From contig NZ_QGGG01000024.1 of NCBI RefSeq assembly GCF_003148475.1, positions 1 to 38,995 on the forward strand: a DNA stretch of 38,995 nucleotides, in the 5' to 3' direction. The stretch comes from Pseudaminobacter salicylatoxidans (GTDB taxonomy: Bacteria; Pseudomonadota; Alphaproteobacteria; Rhizobiales; Rhizobiaceae). Positions 17,112-24,585 of this stretch are shown piece after piece. The position numbers were made by a program, and so were the translations under genes. The notes below the pieces were generated by a model. That model was not told the origin of the DNA and ran no database searches. It saw only the letters and a list, made by a program, of their open reading frames with translations. How positions within the stretch are numbered: position 1 is the first letter of the stretch; each line of letters starts with the position of its first letter.

Positions 17112-17261
17112 GGTGATGTTCGCCCCCTTCGTCTATCAACGTAGCGGGGGCCAGGTTTTCTGGCTATAGGTTTATCCAAGGCTTTATATGAAATCGGCAG
17201 ATCGTCGCGCCAGATTCGCCGGCGTGTTGTTCCGAGGTGCAGAAAACCGGGGTTTGTTGCG
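17112..17261. promoter_or_regulatory. Candidate res/promoter region of Tn3 element 2
   Basis: This 150-bp divergent gap lies between tnpR and the passenger frame. It contains an inverted pair GCCCCC (17122) and GGGGGC (17146) and an AT-rich tract near 17162-17190 that could supply promoters. Position is the main argument for a res site. Subsites were not resolved. Confidence 0.4.
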
Positions 17262-17654
17262 ATGCCCGACACAGACCACCGCCCGAATGTTCCGGACCTG
17301 CCGCCGGAAGACAAGATGGGCTTTGCCGTGCCGAAGACGCCGGCCCACTCGCTCATGCTCCTGAACCGCTACATGCGGACCGACATGCTGCAGCACATCC
17401 ATGTGCGTCTTCACAAGATGAGGGATGAAAACGAGCCCGGTTCCCCTTTGCATCATATGGCGAAAAGCCTCGAACAGGTCATCGGCACCTGGGACGGCAT
17501 CAACCTGGTCGAATGCTTTACCCGCAACCACCTCCATATCGATCCGGATTACGAATTCCGGCCGGAGCAGGATTACCTCCACGACATCAGGCTGATGAAG
17601 CATCACCTCAAATGCCACAGGTCAACGATCAAGGAGCTGGATCGCTGGCGCTAA
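17262..17654 (+). CDS. Passenger protein of Tn3 element 2, unknown function
   Basis: This 130-residue protein is not recognised. It is rich in His and Met and predicted soluble and helical. It starts MPDTDHRPNVPDLPPEDKMG and contains HIHVRLHKMRDENEPGSPLHHM and HLHIDPDYEFRPEQDYLHDI. There is no signal peptide or membrane segment. It lies entirely inside element 2, divergent from tnpR and ending 37 bp before the right terminal repeat, so it moves with the transposon. Codon use looks like that of the tnp genes. A role in transposition control, toxin-antitoxin function or metal binding cannot be separated from sequence alone. Confidence 0.55.
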   Translation: MPDTDHRPNVPDLPPEDKMGFAVPKTPAHSLMLLNRYMRTDMLQHIHVRLHKMRDENEPGSPLHHMAKSLEQVIGTWDGINLVECFTRNHLHIDPDYEFRPEQDYLHDIRLMKHHLKCHRSTIKELDRWR

Positions 17655-18155
17655 CGCCGTGCCGGAATGTCGGAAAGCCCACCTCGGCCGCTTAAGTGAG
17701 TTTTCTGTTCCGTTGCTACTCAATGCCCTTTCTTCCTCTTGAGAATGTTCCGCTTGAGCCGCGAGGCTTTTGACCAGGCCAGCAAAGCGCCGACGAATGG
17801 TCTTATTTTCAATGCGAGCGAAGGCCCGGTTCAACGCTAAGCCCTCAGCGCTGGACAGAAACTCCGCCATCTCGTTGTCAACGGGCGGAGTACGAGCAAC
17901 GCCCTCGCGGTCGTGCATGTCCTCGAAGAAGTACGAGGGGGCGACGTCGAGAACGGCCGCGATTTCTGTGAGGCGACTTGCGCTTACCCTATTGGTCCCT
18001 TTCTCGTATTTTTGCACCTGCTGGAACGTGAGGCCGATCGCCCCGGCTAAAGCCACCTGTGTCATGTCGCGCCAGACGCGCCGCATACGGATTCGGCGTC
18101 CAACATGAATATCGATCGCGTCGGGTTCTTTTTTCTTAGGCACACCACGGGTCAC
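17622..18155 (-). CDS. XRE-family transcriptional regulator with transposon-replaced C-terminus
   Basis: A helix-turn-helix of the Cro/CI type fills about residues 17-75 (VGRRIRMRRVWRDMTQVALAGAIGLTFQQVQKYEKG). A dimerisation-type tail common in rhizobial regulators follows. Translation probably starts at a GTG at 18155 preceded by AAGGAG. The last native bases are at 17729. From there the frame continues through the terminal repeat of Tn3 element 2 and adds about 35 foreign residues, stopping at 17622. The HTH is complete, so it may still bind DNA. It lies at the far end of the trb unit, 14 bp after the 86-codon gene, and may regulate transfer, which is inference. Confidence 0.75.
   Translation of the reverse strand: MTRGVPKKKEPDAIDIHVGRRIRMRRVWRDMTQVALAGAIGLTFQQVQKYEKGTNRVSASRLTEIAAVLDVAPSYFFEDMHDREGVARTPPVDNEMAEFLSSAEGLALNRAFARIENKTIRRRFAGLVKSLAAQAEHSQEEERALSSNGTENSLKRPRWAFRHSGTALAPAIQLLDR
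17691..17728 (-). repeat. Right 38-bp terminal inverted repeat of Tn3-family element 2
   Basis: Read on the minus strand it starts GGGCATTGAGTAGCAACGG and ends TCACTTAAG, the partner of 13449-13486. The next five bases outward are TTTCT, unlike the left flank. Confidence 0.88.
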
Positions 18156-18169
18156 GCAAATCTCCTTGC

Positions 18170-18430
18170 TTATGCTCGCGAGGGCTGAACCTCTTTTGTT
18201 GTTGGACCATCGATGAAACGGAGCCCGTTATCTGTGAGGTTCAACCCCCAACTCGTTCCCTGTGCAATAACGGGATGGTTGATTTCGGCCAGCTCATTGT
18301 CGAGCAAGACGCAAACTCGGCGCCACGTAATTCCGGCCTCTTCGCCTTGCACGATCAGCTCTAAATCGTGAAGGGCATCCAATCTCCGTTGTCCGGAGAG
18401 AGGTTGCTTATTGTTCGGCAGGATGCTCAT
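18170..18430 (-). CDS. Small conserved-looking protein at the end of the trb operon
   Basis: This 86-residue protein is unrecognised, soluble and partly charged, with an RRLDALHDLELIVQGEEAG helix and a SWGLNLTDNGLRFIDG segment resembling a small winged or beta-rich fold. It has no signal peptide. Its ATG overlaps the stop of the upstream lipoprotein gene, showing translational coupling to the trb unit. It might be a transfer accessory or regulatory protein, with no function assigned. Confidence 0.6.
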   Translation of the reverse strand: MSILPNNKQPLSGQRRLDALHDLELIVQGEEAGITWRRVCVLLDNELAEINHPVIAQGTSWGLNLTDNGLRFIDGPTTKEVQPSRA

Positions 18431-19044
18431 CAGCTTCCGCCCGGATCGAGCTTCAGATATACGCGATCCTCCCAGGATTTCCGATGCCAGCTATAGGTTT
18501 GCCCGGCCTCCTCGTCGGCGTTCTGTTCCAGAACCGTGCCCTTGACGGTGACGGTGACGGTTCCAGTCGCCGGCAAGCCGATCGAGTTGAGGTCAGCCAA
18601 AGCCTGTTTCGGCACCACCGGCGTCGAGATCACGACCGAGCCATCCTCCTGACGTTCAACCGTCAAGAAATTGTTGCCGGACCGTGACTTGGTGGCGGGG
18701 AAACCGATCGCCGGATTCGATTCAGTAAGTTCGCCTTCTAGGCTCATTGCCAGATCAAACCGGCCTCCCCCTACATAGACGAAGCGCTCCATTCCCGGCA
18801 TCGTCGCTGCCAAGGCCTCTTGGCCCTTCATCTTCTCATCGGCGTCGGGCGGAATCTCCTGCCTATCCTGCAGGGCCTTCACATAACGAGGGTCGGCCAG
18901 ACGCCCATCCAGTTCAACGGAGTAGGAATAGCCCGAAAGGTCAATCGTGGCGTTGAACTCCTCCGGCGCGAGGCAGCCGCTCAAAAGAGCGGCCGTGCCG
19001 AGTATGATAGGAAGCCGGATTCCGGCACGCCCAAGTGCGATCAT
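18430..19044 (-). CDS. Predicted lipoprotein downstream of trbI
   Basis: This 204-residue lipoprotein has a lipobox LLSGC with lipidated Cys24 after a short hydrophobic signal. The mature part is beta-rich (ATIDLSGYSYSVELDGRL, GTVTVTVKGTVLEQ) and is not a family I recognise. It overlaps trbI by 4 bp, so it is coupled to the mating-channel genes and is probably outer-membrane anchored. It could be a channel-associated or entry-exclusion protein, which is inference from place and lipidation only. Confidence 0.65.
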   Translation of the reverse strand: MIALGRAGIRLPIILGTAALLSGCLAPEEFNATIDLSGYSYSVELDGRLADPRYVKALQDRQEIPPDADEKMKGQEALAATMPGMERFVYVGGGRFDLAMSLEGELTESNPAIGFPATKSRSGNNFLTVERQEDGSVVISTPVVPKQALADLNSIGLPATGTVTVTVKGTVLEQNADEEAGQTYSWHRKSWEDRVYLKLDPGGS

Positions 19045-20369
19045 CGCTCGCCTCCCGTCCTGTATGCCCCCGGAAACACGATGTCCTGATCGACTAGGAT
19101 GTTGAAGTTGTAGCCAGGCCGGATTTCCAAAGTCGGCTGGACATTCAGATTGCGGTCGATGGTCTTGTCAGCCACGCGGCCGAACGATTCCGCGAAGTTG
19201 CGGCGGGCCGCATCTTCTGGCCGTTCTTGCGAGACACCGAAGGCATTGGTGCTGCTTTCCGGCAAGGCCATGTCGATGCCGGTCCCGATTGCCGCGACCA
19301 GAATGGCGGAACCGAAGGTGCGCCAGAAATGATTGTTCACCTTGTCGCGGAAGCCGCCATAGCCCTGTGTATCAACGCCTGCCATGCCGCCGATCTGCAG
19401 CGTGGAGCCGTTCGGGAAGATGATATCGGTCCAGATGACGAGCGCACGTTGCTGACCGAAAGAGACTTCGGAATCATAACGGCCAAAGAGCTTCGTCCCT
19501 TGGGGGATCAGAAGACGGTGGCCGGTGGCGCTGTCATAGACATTCTGGCGAACCTGGGCGGTGATGCGCCCGGGAAGGTCGGAGTTGATGCCGGTAATGA
19601 GCGTTGCGGGGATCATCGAGCCGCGTTTGAGCTCATAGGGCGACATTTGCGGGACGACCTGATTTGGCAGATAGCCAAGATCGGCCACGTCCTGATTAAA
19701 AAACGCCTGCTTTCCAGCCTGATTGTTCTGGTCGCCTGCACCGGCTTGACCACCAAGCCCGGCGCGCATTGCGGCCGCATAGAGGTCGGACATGCCGCCC
19801 GTACCGGCAAGCGTTGTCCCCTGCCCTTGCCCCTGTTGCTGACCAGACTGTTGGGCCGCGTCGAGATTGGTGATGTCGATCGCCATAGGGCTGTTGCGAG
19901 CATTGCTCTGAGCCTGAATTGCCGCAAGCTGCTGGCGATGGCGCTCGCGCAGCAACGCTTCTTCCTGCTCGCGCAGGAGACGTTCGCGCCAATCGGCTTC
20001 CGGCTCTAATGTCGTCTGCTGGACCGTCTCTTGCCGTGTCGTCGGCTGGAACGGGTTCACGGCCGGTCGATCCTCTTCGACGGCGGTTTCCGTTGACGGC
20101 TGAATAATGACCGGATCAGGCCGAGGCTCGCCGATCACGCCGTCGCCAATGCCGCGCTTGATTTCATCGGCAAAATCGCTCGCAGGTTGCCCCTGGGTTT
20201 GGTCCGGCTGTTCCCCGCCCCTCATCAGGCCGCGTTGCGACAGGCCCCAAATGATAACGCCAAAAAAGAGGACCGCGAGCCCGATGAAGATGAAGATCGG
20301 CAGTCTGTTGAGACGCCGGATCTTCGGGCGGTCTTCATCAGGACCGGCATTCAAATCAATCGAACTCAT
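19041..20369 (-). CDS. trbI: Conjugal transfer protein TrbI (VirB10-like)
   Basis: This 442-residue protein spans inner and outer membranes in the type IV secretion channel. It has a cytoplasmic N-terminus and one transmembrane helix (about 24-44, FIFIGLAVLFFGVIIWGL). A Pro/Gln-rich periplasmic linker follows, then the C-terminal VirB10/TrbI beta-barrel domain (ELKRGSMIPATLITGINSDLP, GTKLFGRYDSEVSFGQQRALV, GGFRDKVNNHF, FNILVDQDIVFPG). The length and motif order are normal. It follows trbH closely and overlaps the next gene by 4 bp. Confidence 0.95.
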   Translation of the reverse strand: MSSIDLNAGPDEDRPKIRRLNRLPIFIFIGLAVLFFGVIIWGLSQRGLMRGGEQPDQTQGQPASDFADEIKRGIGDGVIGEPRPDPVIIQPSTETAVEEDRPAVNPFQPTTRQETVQQTTLEPEADWRERLLREQEEALLRERHRQQLAAIQAQSNARNSPMAIDITNLDAAQQSGQQQGQGQGTTLAGTGGMSDLYAAAMRAGLGGQAGAGDQNNQAGKQAFFNQDVADLGYLPNQVVPQMSPYELKRGSMIPATLITGINSDLPGRITAQVRQNVYDSATGHRLLIPQGTKLFGRYDSEVSFGQQRALVIWTDIIFPNGSTLQIGGMAGVDTQGYGGFRDKVNNHFWRTFGSAILVAAIGTGIDMALPESSTNAFGVSQERPEDAARRNFAESFGRVADKTIDRNLNVQPTLEIRPGYNFNILVDQDIVFPGAYRTGGER

Positions 20370-20381
20370 AGCCAGGTCCTC

Positions 20382-20840
20382 TTAGCTTTCGGCGCGGCGC
20401 ATGACCGACACGGGGCTTGCCGGAACGGCAATGCCCGTCGAGGTCGAATAGGTACGGGCCAATTCAACGGTCGGCGTGGAAAGACGCACGAGGACCTGTC
20501 CATCAGCCGTGTCGACGGTGTAGGCAAGCGGGATCGCGCCCGCGCCGGTTGCCGCCGGATCAACGGCATAGCCCCAGCCTCGCAGTTGCTTGTCGAGCGA
20601 TGCCGCAAAAGCGGAATCGTCGCTTTTGAGAGCGATCGTTCCGGTCCCCGGTCCGACATTCTCGGCAAGTTTTGCAACCATGTCGCCGGCGACGGCATCT
20701 GCCGCGATGCTATCGAGCTGGGCCGCATCCATGCTGGCAACAGGGGAGAAATAGCCCCCTGTCGTGGTGCAGGCCGCGAGCGAGGTCGATATGATGCCGA
20801 TGGCAAGCGCGCGTGAGATCTTCATGGAGAAGTCAGACAT
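20382..20840 (-). CDS. trbH: Conjugal transfer lipoprotein TrbH
   Basis: This 152-residue lipoprotein has a lipobox SLAAC (Cys23). It sits between trbG and trbI, exactly where trbH lies in Ti-type trb operons. The mature sequence is small and Ala/Asp-rich with DKQLRGWGYAVDP. An overlapping longer open frame extends to 21635, but the ATG at 20840, two bases after the trbG stop and preceded by a strong GGAGGGG, is the credible start. It is an outer-membrane-associated channel component similar in role to VirB7. Confidence 0.82.
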   Translation of the reverse strand: MSDFSMKISRALAIGIISTSLAACTTTGGYFSPVASMDAAQLDSIAADAVAGDMVAKLAENVGPGTGTIALKSDDSAFAASLDKQLRGWGYAVDPAATGAGAIPLAYTVDTADGQVLVRLSTPTVELARTYSTSTGIAVPASPVSVMRRAES

Positions 20841-20842
20841 GA

Positions 20843-21667
20843 CTATCCCCTCCTGTTGATTGTGATTTTCTGCTGACGGCTCCCGACGCCGGAAACGAGG
20901 ATGGCCCGATCGATCAGATAGTCGACGACCATCATATTGTTGTTGAGCCGGTAATTGACGATCTGGTTTTGCCCGCCCGAAACGACATAGAGGACCGGCG
21001 CATCGCCGCTCCCCAGGTGGCCAGGGAACTGGATATAGGTCTTCGTTCCGTCCGTGTAGACGCGCGTCGGCTTCCACCTGGCGCTGCCTGACATGGAGAA
21101 ATTGAAGTTGAGGTTTTCGGCCGGAACGCCGGCGCCGGGGATCACGCTGTCGGAGATCCGCTGGTTCACGACCTCGAGCTGCTTGCGAATGTCTTCCGGG
21201 TAGTTGAAAGCCACGCGCGCCATGTAGCGTGAGCCGTGGGATTGCAGATTGATGTGGTAGGTCCGGCGCGATGTGGTGACGACCATGGACGTCTTGAGCC
21301 CGGCTTCGGCCGGCTTGACGATCAGGCTGATGCGCTGGCCTTCCGGCGAACCGGAAGATGCCGGTTCGACCTGCCAGCGCACGGTATCGCCCACCAGAAC
21401 GTCGCGCACGGCTTCTCCGGCCTGCAACTGGATTTCGCACAGTTGCAGGGGGGAGCAAACGACCGTCGGCTGCGTCTCCCCATAGAGATAGATCACCTGC
21501 CCGTCCGGGCCTTTCGTCATGACCGCGCCGGCATTCTGCCATTGCCCGGATATGCCGATGCCCTTGTTGGCGTTGAAGTCGGCCGACTGTCCCATGCTCG
21601 GGGCAACCGTGCTGAAAACCAAGGCTGTAGCGCACACGCTCGCGCGCAATTTCATCATATTGAACAT
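20843..21667 (-). CDS. trbG: Conjugal transfer protein TrbG (VirB9-like)
   Basis: This 274-residue periplasmic/outer-membrane channel protein has a Sec signal (about 1-27, ending near SMGQSADF) and VirB9/TrbG core motifs: [67 protein letters not shown] and the C-terminal [15 protein letters not shown]. The open frame extends to 21853 inside trbF. The ATG at 21667 is preferred because the signal peptide begins there. Confidence 0.93.
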   Translation of the reverse strand: MFNMMKLRASVCATALVFSTVAPSMGQSADFNANKGIGISGQWQNAGAVMTKGPDGQVIYLYGETQPTVVCSPLQLCEIQLQAGEAVRDVLVGDTVRWQVEPASSGSPEGQRISLIVKPAEAGLKTSMVVTTSRRTYHINLQSHGSRYMARVAFNYPEDIRKQLEVVNQRISDSVIPGAGVPAENLNFNFSMSGSARWKPTRVYTDGTKTYIQFPGHLGSGDAPVLYVVSGGQNQIVNYRLNNNMMVVDYLIDRAILVSGVGSRQQKITINRRG

Positions 21668-21690
21668 CACTCTCTCCGCGAGCGTTTTGG

Positions 21691-22353
21691 CTAAAGTTGG
21701 GCCGTCCAGTCGAAGTCCTGGAGGTAAAGGCCGATGGGGTTCAGGCGAATGATAGCCTCGTCTTGAGGTGGCGATAGTGTAACGGTCGCCACTCCGCGCC
21801 AGCGTCGCGTGCGCAGCTCTTTGCCGGCGCGATCCCGCTCGATTTCGGACCAATCGACCTGATAGCTCTTGTTCGAGAGCGCCACGACATTGCTGACCTC
21901 AACCGAAACGGTGACAGTCCGCGCCCGGTCGAAGGGCGAATTGTTGCGGAACCAGTTGTTGACCTTCTCTGTTGATGGGTCGGATTTCCGCAGCATCGCG
22001 TATGTGCGATCGATGTAACCCTTCTGGACAATGGTATCGGGCGTGATCGAACGGAAGTTCGAGATCCACGTGCCGAGCATGGCGCGCACGACGCGCTCGT
22101 CGGCATATTCGATCTGCGCTGGGAAGCCGCCCGAAACGGAATTGCCGAGCTGGTCGACCTCGACGATGTAGGGCACCAGTTTGACCTGGCTCGACTGATA
22201 CAGCCCATAGCCGAAACCGATCACGGCCATGGTCATGGCGAGGATGCCGATCGTGCGCCAAGCGTTGGCAGAGCGGGTCGCGCTGCCATACCGCTCATTC
22301 CACTCGTATCGCGCCGCGAGATACGGATTTTCGGGATTTTTCAGCTTCGCCAT
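21691..22353 (-). CDS. trbF: Conjugal transfer protein TrbF (VirB8-like)
   Basis: This 220-residue bitopic inner-membrane protein is a nucleation factor of the channel. It has a short cytoplasmic N-terminus ([19 protein letters not shown], a TrbF hallmark), one transmembrane helix (about 32-52) and a periplasmic VirB8 domain with GSRT-less TrbF-type elements such as [22 protein letters not shown] and [14 protein letters not shown]. It starts 40 bp after trbL and ends 23 bp before trbG. Confidence 0.93.
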   Translation of the reverse strand: MAKLKNPENPYLAARYEWNERYGSATRSANAWRTIGILAMTMAVIGFGYGLYQSSQVKLVPYIVEVDQLGNSVSGGFPAQIEYADERVVRAMLGTWISNFRSITPDTIVQKGYIDRTYAMLRKSDPSTEKVNNWFRNNSPFDRARTVTVSVEVSNVVALSNKSYQVDWSEIERDRAGKELRTRRWRGVATVTLSPPQDEAIIRLNPIGLYLQDFDWTAQL

Positions 22354-22393
22354 GACCTAATTCCTGACGTTGGAGAGACGCGGGCCATGCCGC

Positions 22394-23518
22394 TCATTTC
22401 TGATTGCTTTTGACTTTGGGATTGCTCAGCCCCATCGACGGGCCGCCGCTTCCGCGCGAGCCATGAAGGCCAACCGCCTTGTTCAAGGCGTCGTTGGCCA
22501 TGTTGCGGGCACTGGTCGAGACCCCTGCCCGAGCGCCTGCCATGGCCGAACCAAGAGCGCTTGCGCCCCCGGCCTTTGCAGCACCAGCGGCGGCAACCCC
22601 GGCGCCGACGCCAGTTGCCGCAGCGGCGGCAAAAGTGGCGACTTGAGCGCCGCCACGAATGGCTTCCATGCCGTTGCTGGTGGAGACACCCTGGACGACG
22701 CCCTGAATAATGTTCGGGACATGAAGTGCGATCATGAAGACGACGACCGAAAGGCCGGCGATGATCAAAGATGCAAGCCACTCCTCACCAGCAGTCGCAT
22801 CATCGGCCAATCCGATCAAGATTTCCGAGCCGATGCGCGCAATCATGACCAGCGCCATGAGCTTCATGCCGACGCTGAAGGCGTAGACCAGATATTTAAT
22901 CGCAAATTCCTTGGTGAAACTGGAACCGCCAAGGCCGAGCATGATCATACCGGCGAGCAGGCCGACATACATTTCCACCAGCACGGCGACGAAGATTGCC
23001 GCGACAAGGGAAAAGCAGATGACCACGATTGCGACGGCGATAACCGCCGCGATCGCCATGGCATTGTCTTCGAACAGACCGAACTTGATCTGCTCGGAGA
23101 GCTTCGAGGCCACGCGGATACCGGCGTTGAACACGTCCGCAGGAGACGCCGACCCGCCATCGGCGCCGAGCTGGAAGAGACTGTCTACGATCGATTTTGC
23201 GAAGTCCGGCCCTTGCTGAAGGACGAACAGAAAGAAGCCGATGAAGAGGATCCGGCGCACCAGCTCTGCAAACCACGTATCGAGCGAAGGCGAGGCTATT
23301 GCGAGCCAGACGGCGGCAATGCCAAATTCGATACCCGCCAAGATCCAGAACAGCGAAGTGGCCGCGTTCATGACGGTGGATTCCCACCCTTGAGTGGCAG
23401 ACCGCACCTGGTTTTCCAGATTGGTGAGGACACTGCCTTCCTGTGCGATGGCTGGCTCAACCAAAGCGAGGGCGGCAATGGCGAAGGTCGCCATTCTCAA
23501 AATCGATGCGGCGCGCAT
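22394..23518 (-). CDS. trbL: Conjugal transfer protein TrbL (VirB6-like)
   Basis: This 374-residue polytopic inner-membrane protein has a cleavable-looking signal (MRAASILRMATFAIAALALVEPAIAQ), then about six hydrophobic segments (for example SLFWILAGIEFGIAAVWLAI, MAIAAVIAVAIVVICFSLVAA). It ends in a Gly/Ala-rich tail with GVGAGVAAAGAAKAGGASA. The layout and neighbours match TrbL of Ti-type systems. The longer frame to 23674 is rejected because the signal peptide begins at the ATG at 23518, 20 bp after trbK. It forms part of the DNA path through the inner membrane. Confidence 0.92.
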   Translation of the reverse strand: MRAASILRMATFAIAALALVEPAIAQEGSVLTNLENQVRSATQGWESTVMNAATSLFWILAGIEFGIAAVWLAIASPSLDTWFAELVRRILFIGFFLFVLQQGPDFAKSIVDSLFQLGADGGSASPADVFNAGIRVASKLSEQIKFGLFEDNAMAIAAVIAVAIVVICFSLVAAIFVAVLVEMYVGLLAGMIMLGLGGSSFTKEFAIKYLVYAFSVGMKLMALVMIARIGSEILIGLADDATAGEEWLASLIIAGLSVVVFMIALHVPNIIQGVVQGVSTSNGMEAIRGGAQVATFAAAAATGVGAGVAAAGAAKAGGASALGSAMAGARAGVSTSARNMANDALNKAVGLHGSRGSGGPSMGLSNPKVKSNQK

Positions 23519-23537
23519 GCTGAAAACCTCTGCTGGT

Positions 23538-23789
23538 TCAGAAACGAGGTGCCATTTTCTGGCCGCCCGAGGTTGGATAGTCGTCCGGATTGGACTTGAA
23601 GAAGTCGCCGGCTTTTTCCTGCGCAGCCTGGCGCGCAGCGGCTTCCTCTTCGGCAAGCTCAACTTGGCGAGCAAGCAACGCCTTCACCTCCGGATCGGTG
23701 TTCGGAATGACGACATAGGACAAAGCCCCGCCCGCGACAGCGGACAGGAGGGCAATCACGATGACGATGGGGAGCTTAACAACAGTCAT
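23538..23789 (-). CDS. trbK: TrbK-type small membrane protein (alternative entry-exclusion family)
   Basis: This 83-residue protein has one N-terminal transmembrane helix (about 5-28) followed by a charged helical region (ELAEEEAAARQAAQEKAG). It sits between trbJ and trbL, the trbK position, where the gene often encodes an entry-exclusion protein. There is no lipobox cysteine, unlike classical TrbK lipoproteins, so it resembles the alternative TrbK family. Its C-terminus, YPTSGGQKMAPRF, closely resembles that of the neighbouring TrbJ. The gap to trbJ is only 4 bp. Confidence 0.75.
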   Translation of the reverse strand: MTVVKLPIVIVIALLSAVAGGALSYVVIPNTDPEVKALLARQVELAEEEAAARQAAQEKAGDFFKSNPDDYPTSGGQKMAPRF

Positions 23790-23793
23790 GCGC

Positions 23794-24585
23794 TTACCAC
23801 CTCGGCTGCATTTCTTGACCGCCGGAGGTGGACGGCGATGTGCTATTAAAGAACTGCTCCCGCTTGTTCTGCGCGAGATCCTTGGCGGCCTGTTCGGACT
23901 GGTACCAAGCGCCCATCATGGTCGATTGCTGTGCAACAAGGCCGCGAAGCTTCTGCATCTGTTCGACCTGTTGGCTGGCGATCGAATGCCCGACCTGTAG
24001 CGCCTGCATCTGGCCAACCGCCGACTGCGACTGCGATTGCAGCTCGCGCATGGTGCTCTGTTCGCTGTCGAACTGTTGAGCCGTTAGACCGGCTTGCGCC
24101 AATGTCCCGCCGATCGTGTCCCGGTTGGTCTGCGACCAGCTCTGATACTGGTCGGAGTAGTTTTCCCCGCCCTTCACACCGCTGGCAAATTCCTCGAAGC
24201 TCGGAAAACGCTGCTTTAGAACGTCGTCCAATCCGCCCATCGAAAAGGCGATGCCATCGCCCTGCTGGACGAGATTGCGAAGTTGATTGAGGTCCTGCTG
24301 CGCCTGCCCCCAAATGTTATCGGGCAGCTTTTCCAGATTCTGCAGCATCGTCCGGTACTGGTCGAGCTGGTTCTGAATCTGCGTCATCTGGTTGGTGATC
24401 TGTGTCACCTGATTGTTGATCTGGGTGACGCCCTGCCCCGATTGCTCCAGCAATTGGACATTGTTCAAAAGCTGCGTCCATTCGGTCGCGCCGCCAGTGG
24501 CCGCGCCGGCATGAGCCGAGCCGGAAATGCTAAGGGCGAGCAGGACCCCCGCGACGGTGCTACGAAGCAAAGAGTTTGTGAGCAT
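23794..24585 (-). CDS. trbJ: Conjugal transfer protein TrbJ (VirB5-like)
   Basis: This 263-residue secreted protein is likely a minor pilus component. The Sec signal covers about 1-26 (VAGVLLALSISGSAHA). A heptad-like coiled coil follows (INNQVTQITNQMTQIQNQL, about 56-74), then NLEKLPDNIWGQAQQDLNQL, which is typical of TrbJ. The ATG at 24585 is preferred to far upstream starts because it has GAGAGGAA before it and gives a signal peptide at once. It overlaps the end of trbE by 26 bp. The C-terminus STSGGQEMQPRW repeats the ending of TrbK. Confidence 0.92.
   Translation of the reverse strand: MLTNSLLRSTVAGVLLALSISGSAHAGAATGGATEWTQLLNNVQLLEQSGQGVTQINNQVTQITNQMTQIQNQLDQYRTMLQNLEKLPDNIWGQAQQDLNQLRNLVQQGDGIAFSMGGLDDVLKQRFPSFEEFASGVKGGENYSDQYQSWSQTNRDTIGGTLAQAGLTAQQFDSEQSTMRELQSQSQSAVGQMQALQVGHSIASQQVEQMQKLRGLVAQQSTMMGAWYQSEQAAKDLAQNKREQFFNSTSPSTSGGQEMQPRW

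Larger units (their letters stand above)
13449..17728 (-). mobile_element. Complete Tn3-family transposon 2 (tnpA, tnpR, one passenger ORF)
   Basis: This 4280-bp element is bounded by two 38-bp inverted repeats that share GAGTAGCAACGGAACAGAAA and end in TAAG. It carries full-length tnpA and tnpR in tandem on the minus strand, a divergent region likely holding res, and a 130-codon passenger frame on the plus strand. The outer five bases (AAATT and TTTCT) do not match, so there is no target duplication. Its two flanks belong to different contexts: tnpA of element 1 on the left and an XRE regulator gene on the right. Confidence 0.88.
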
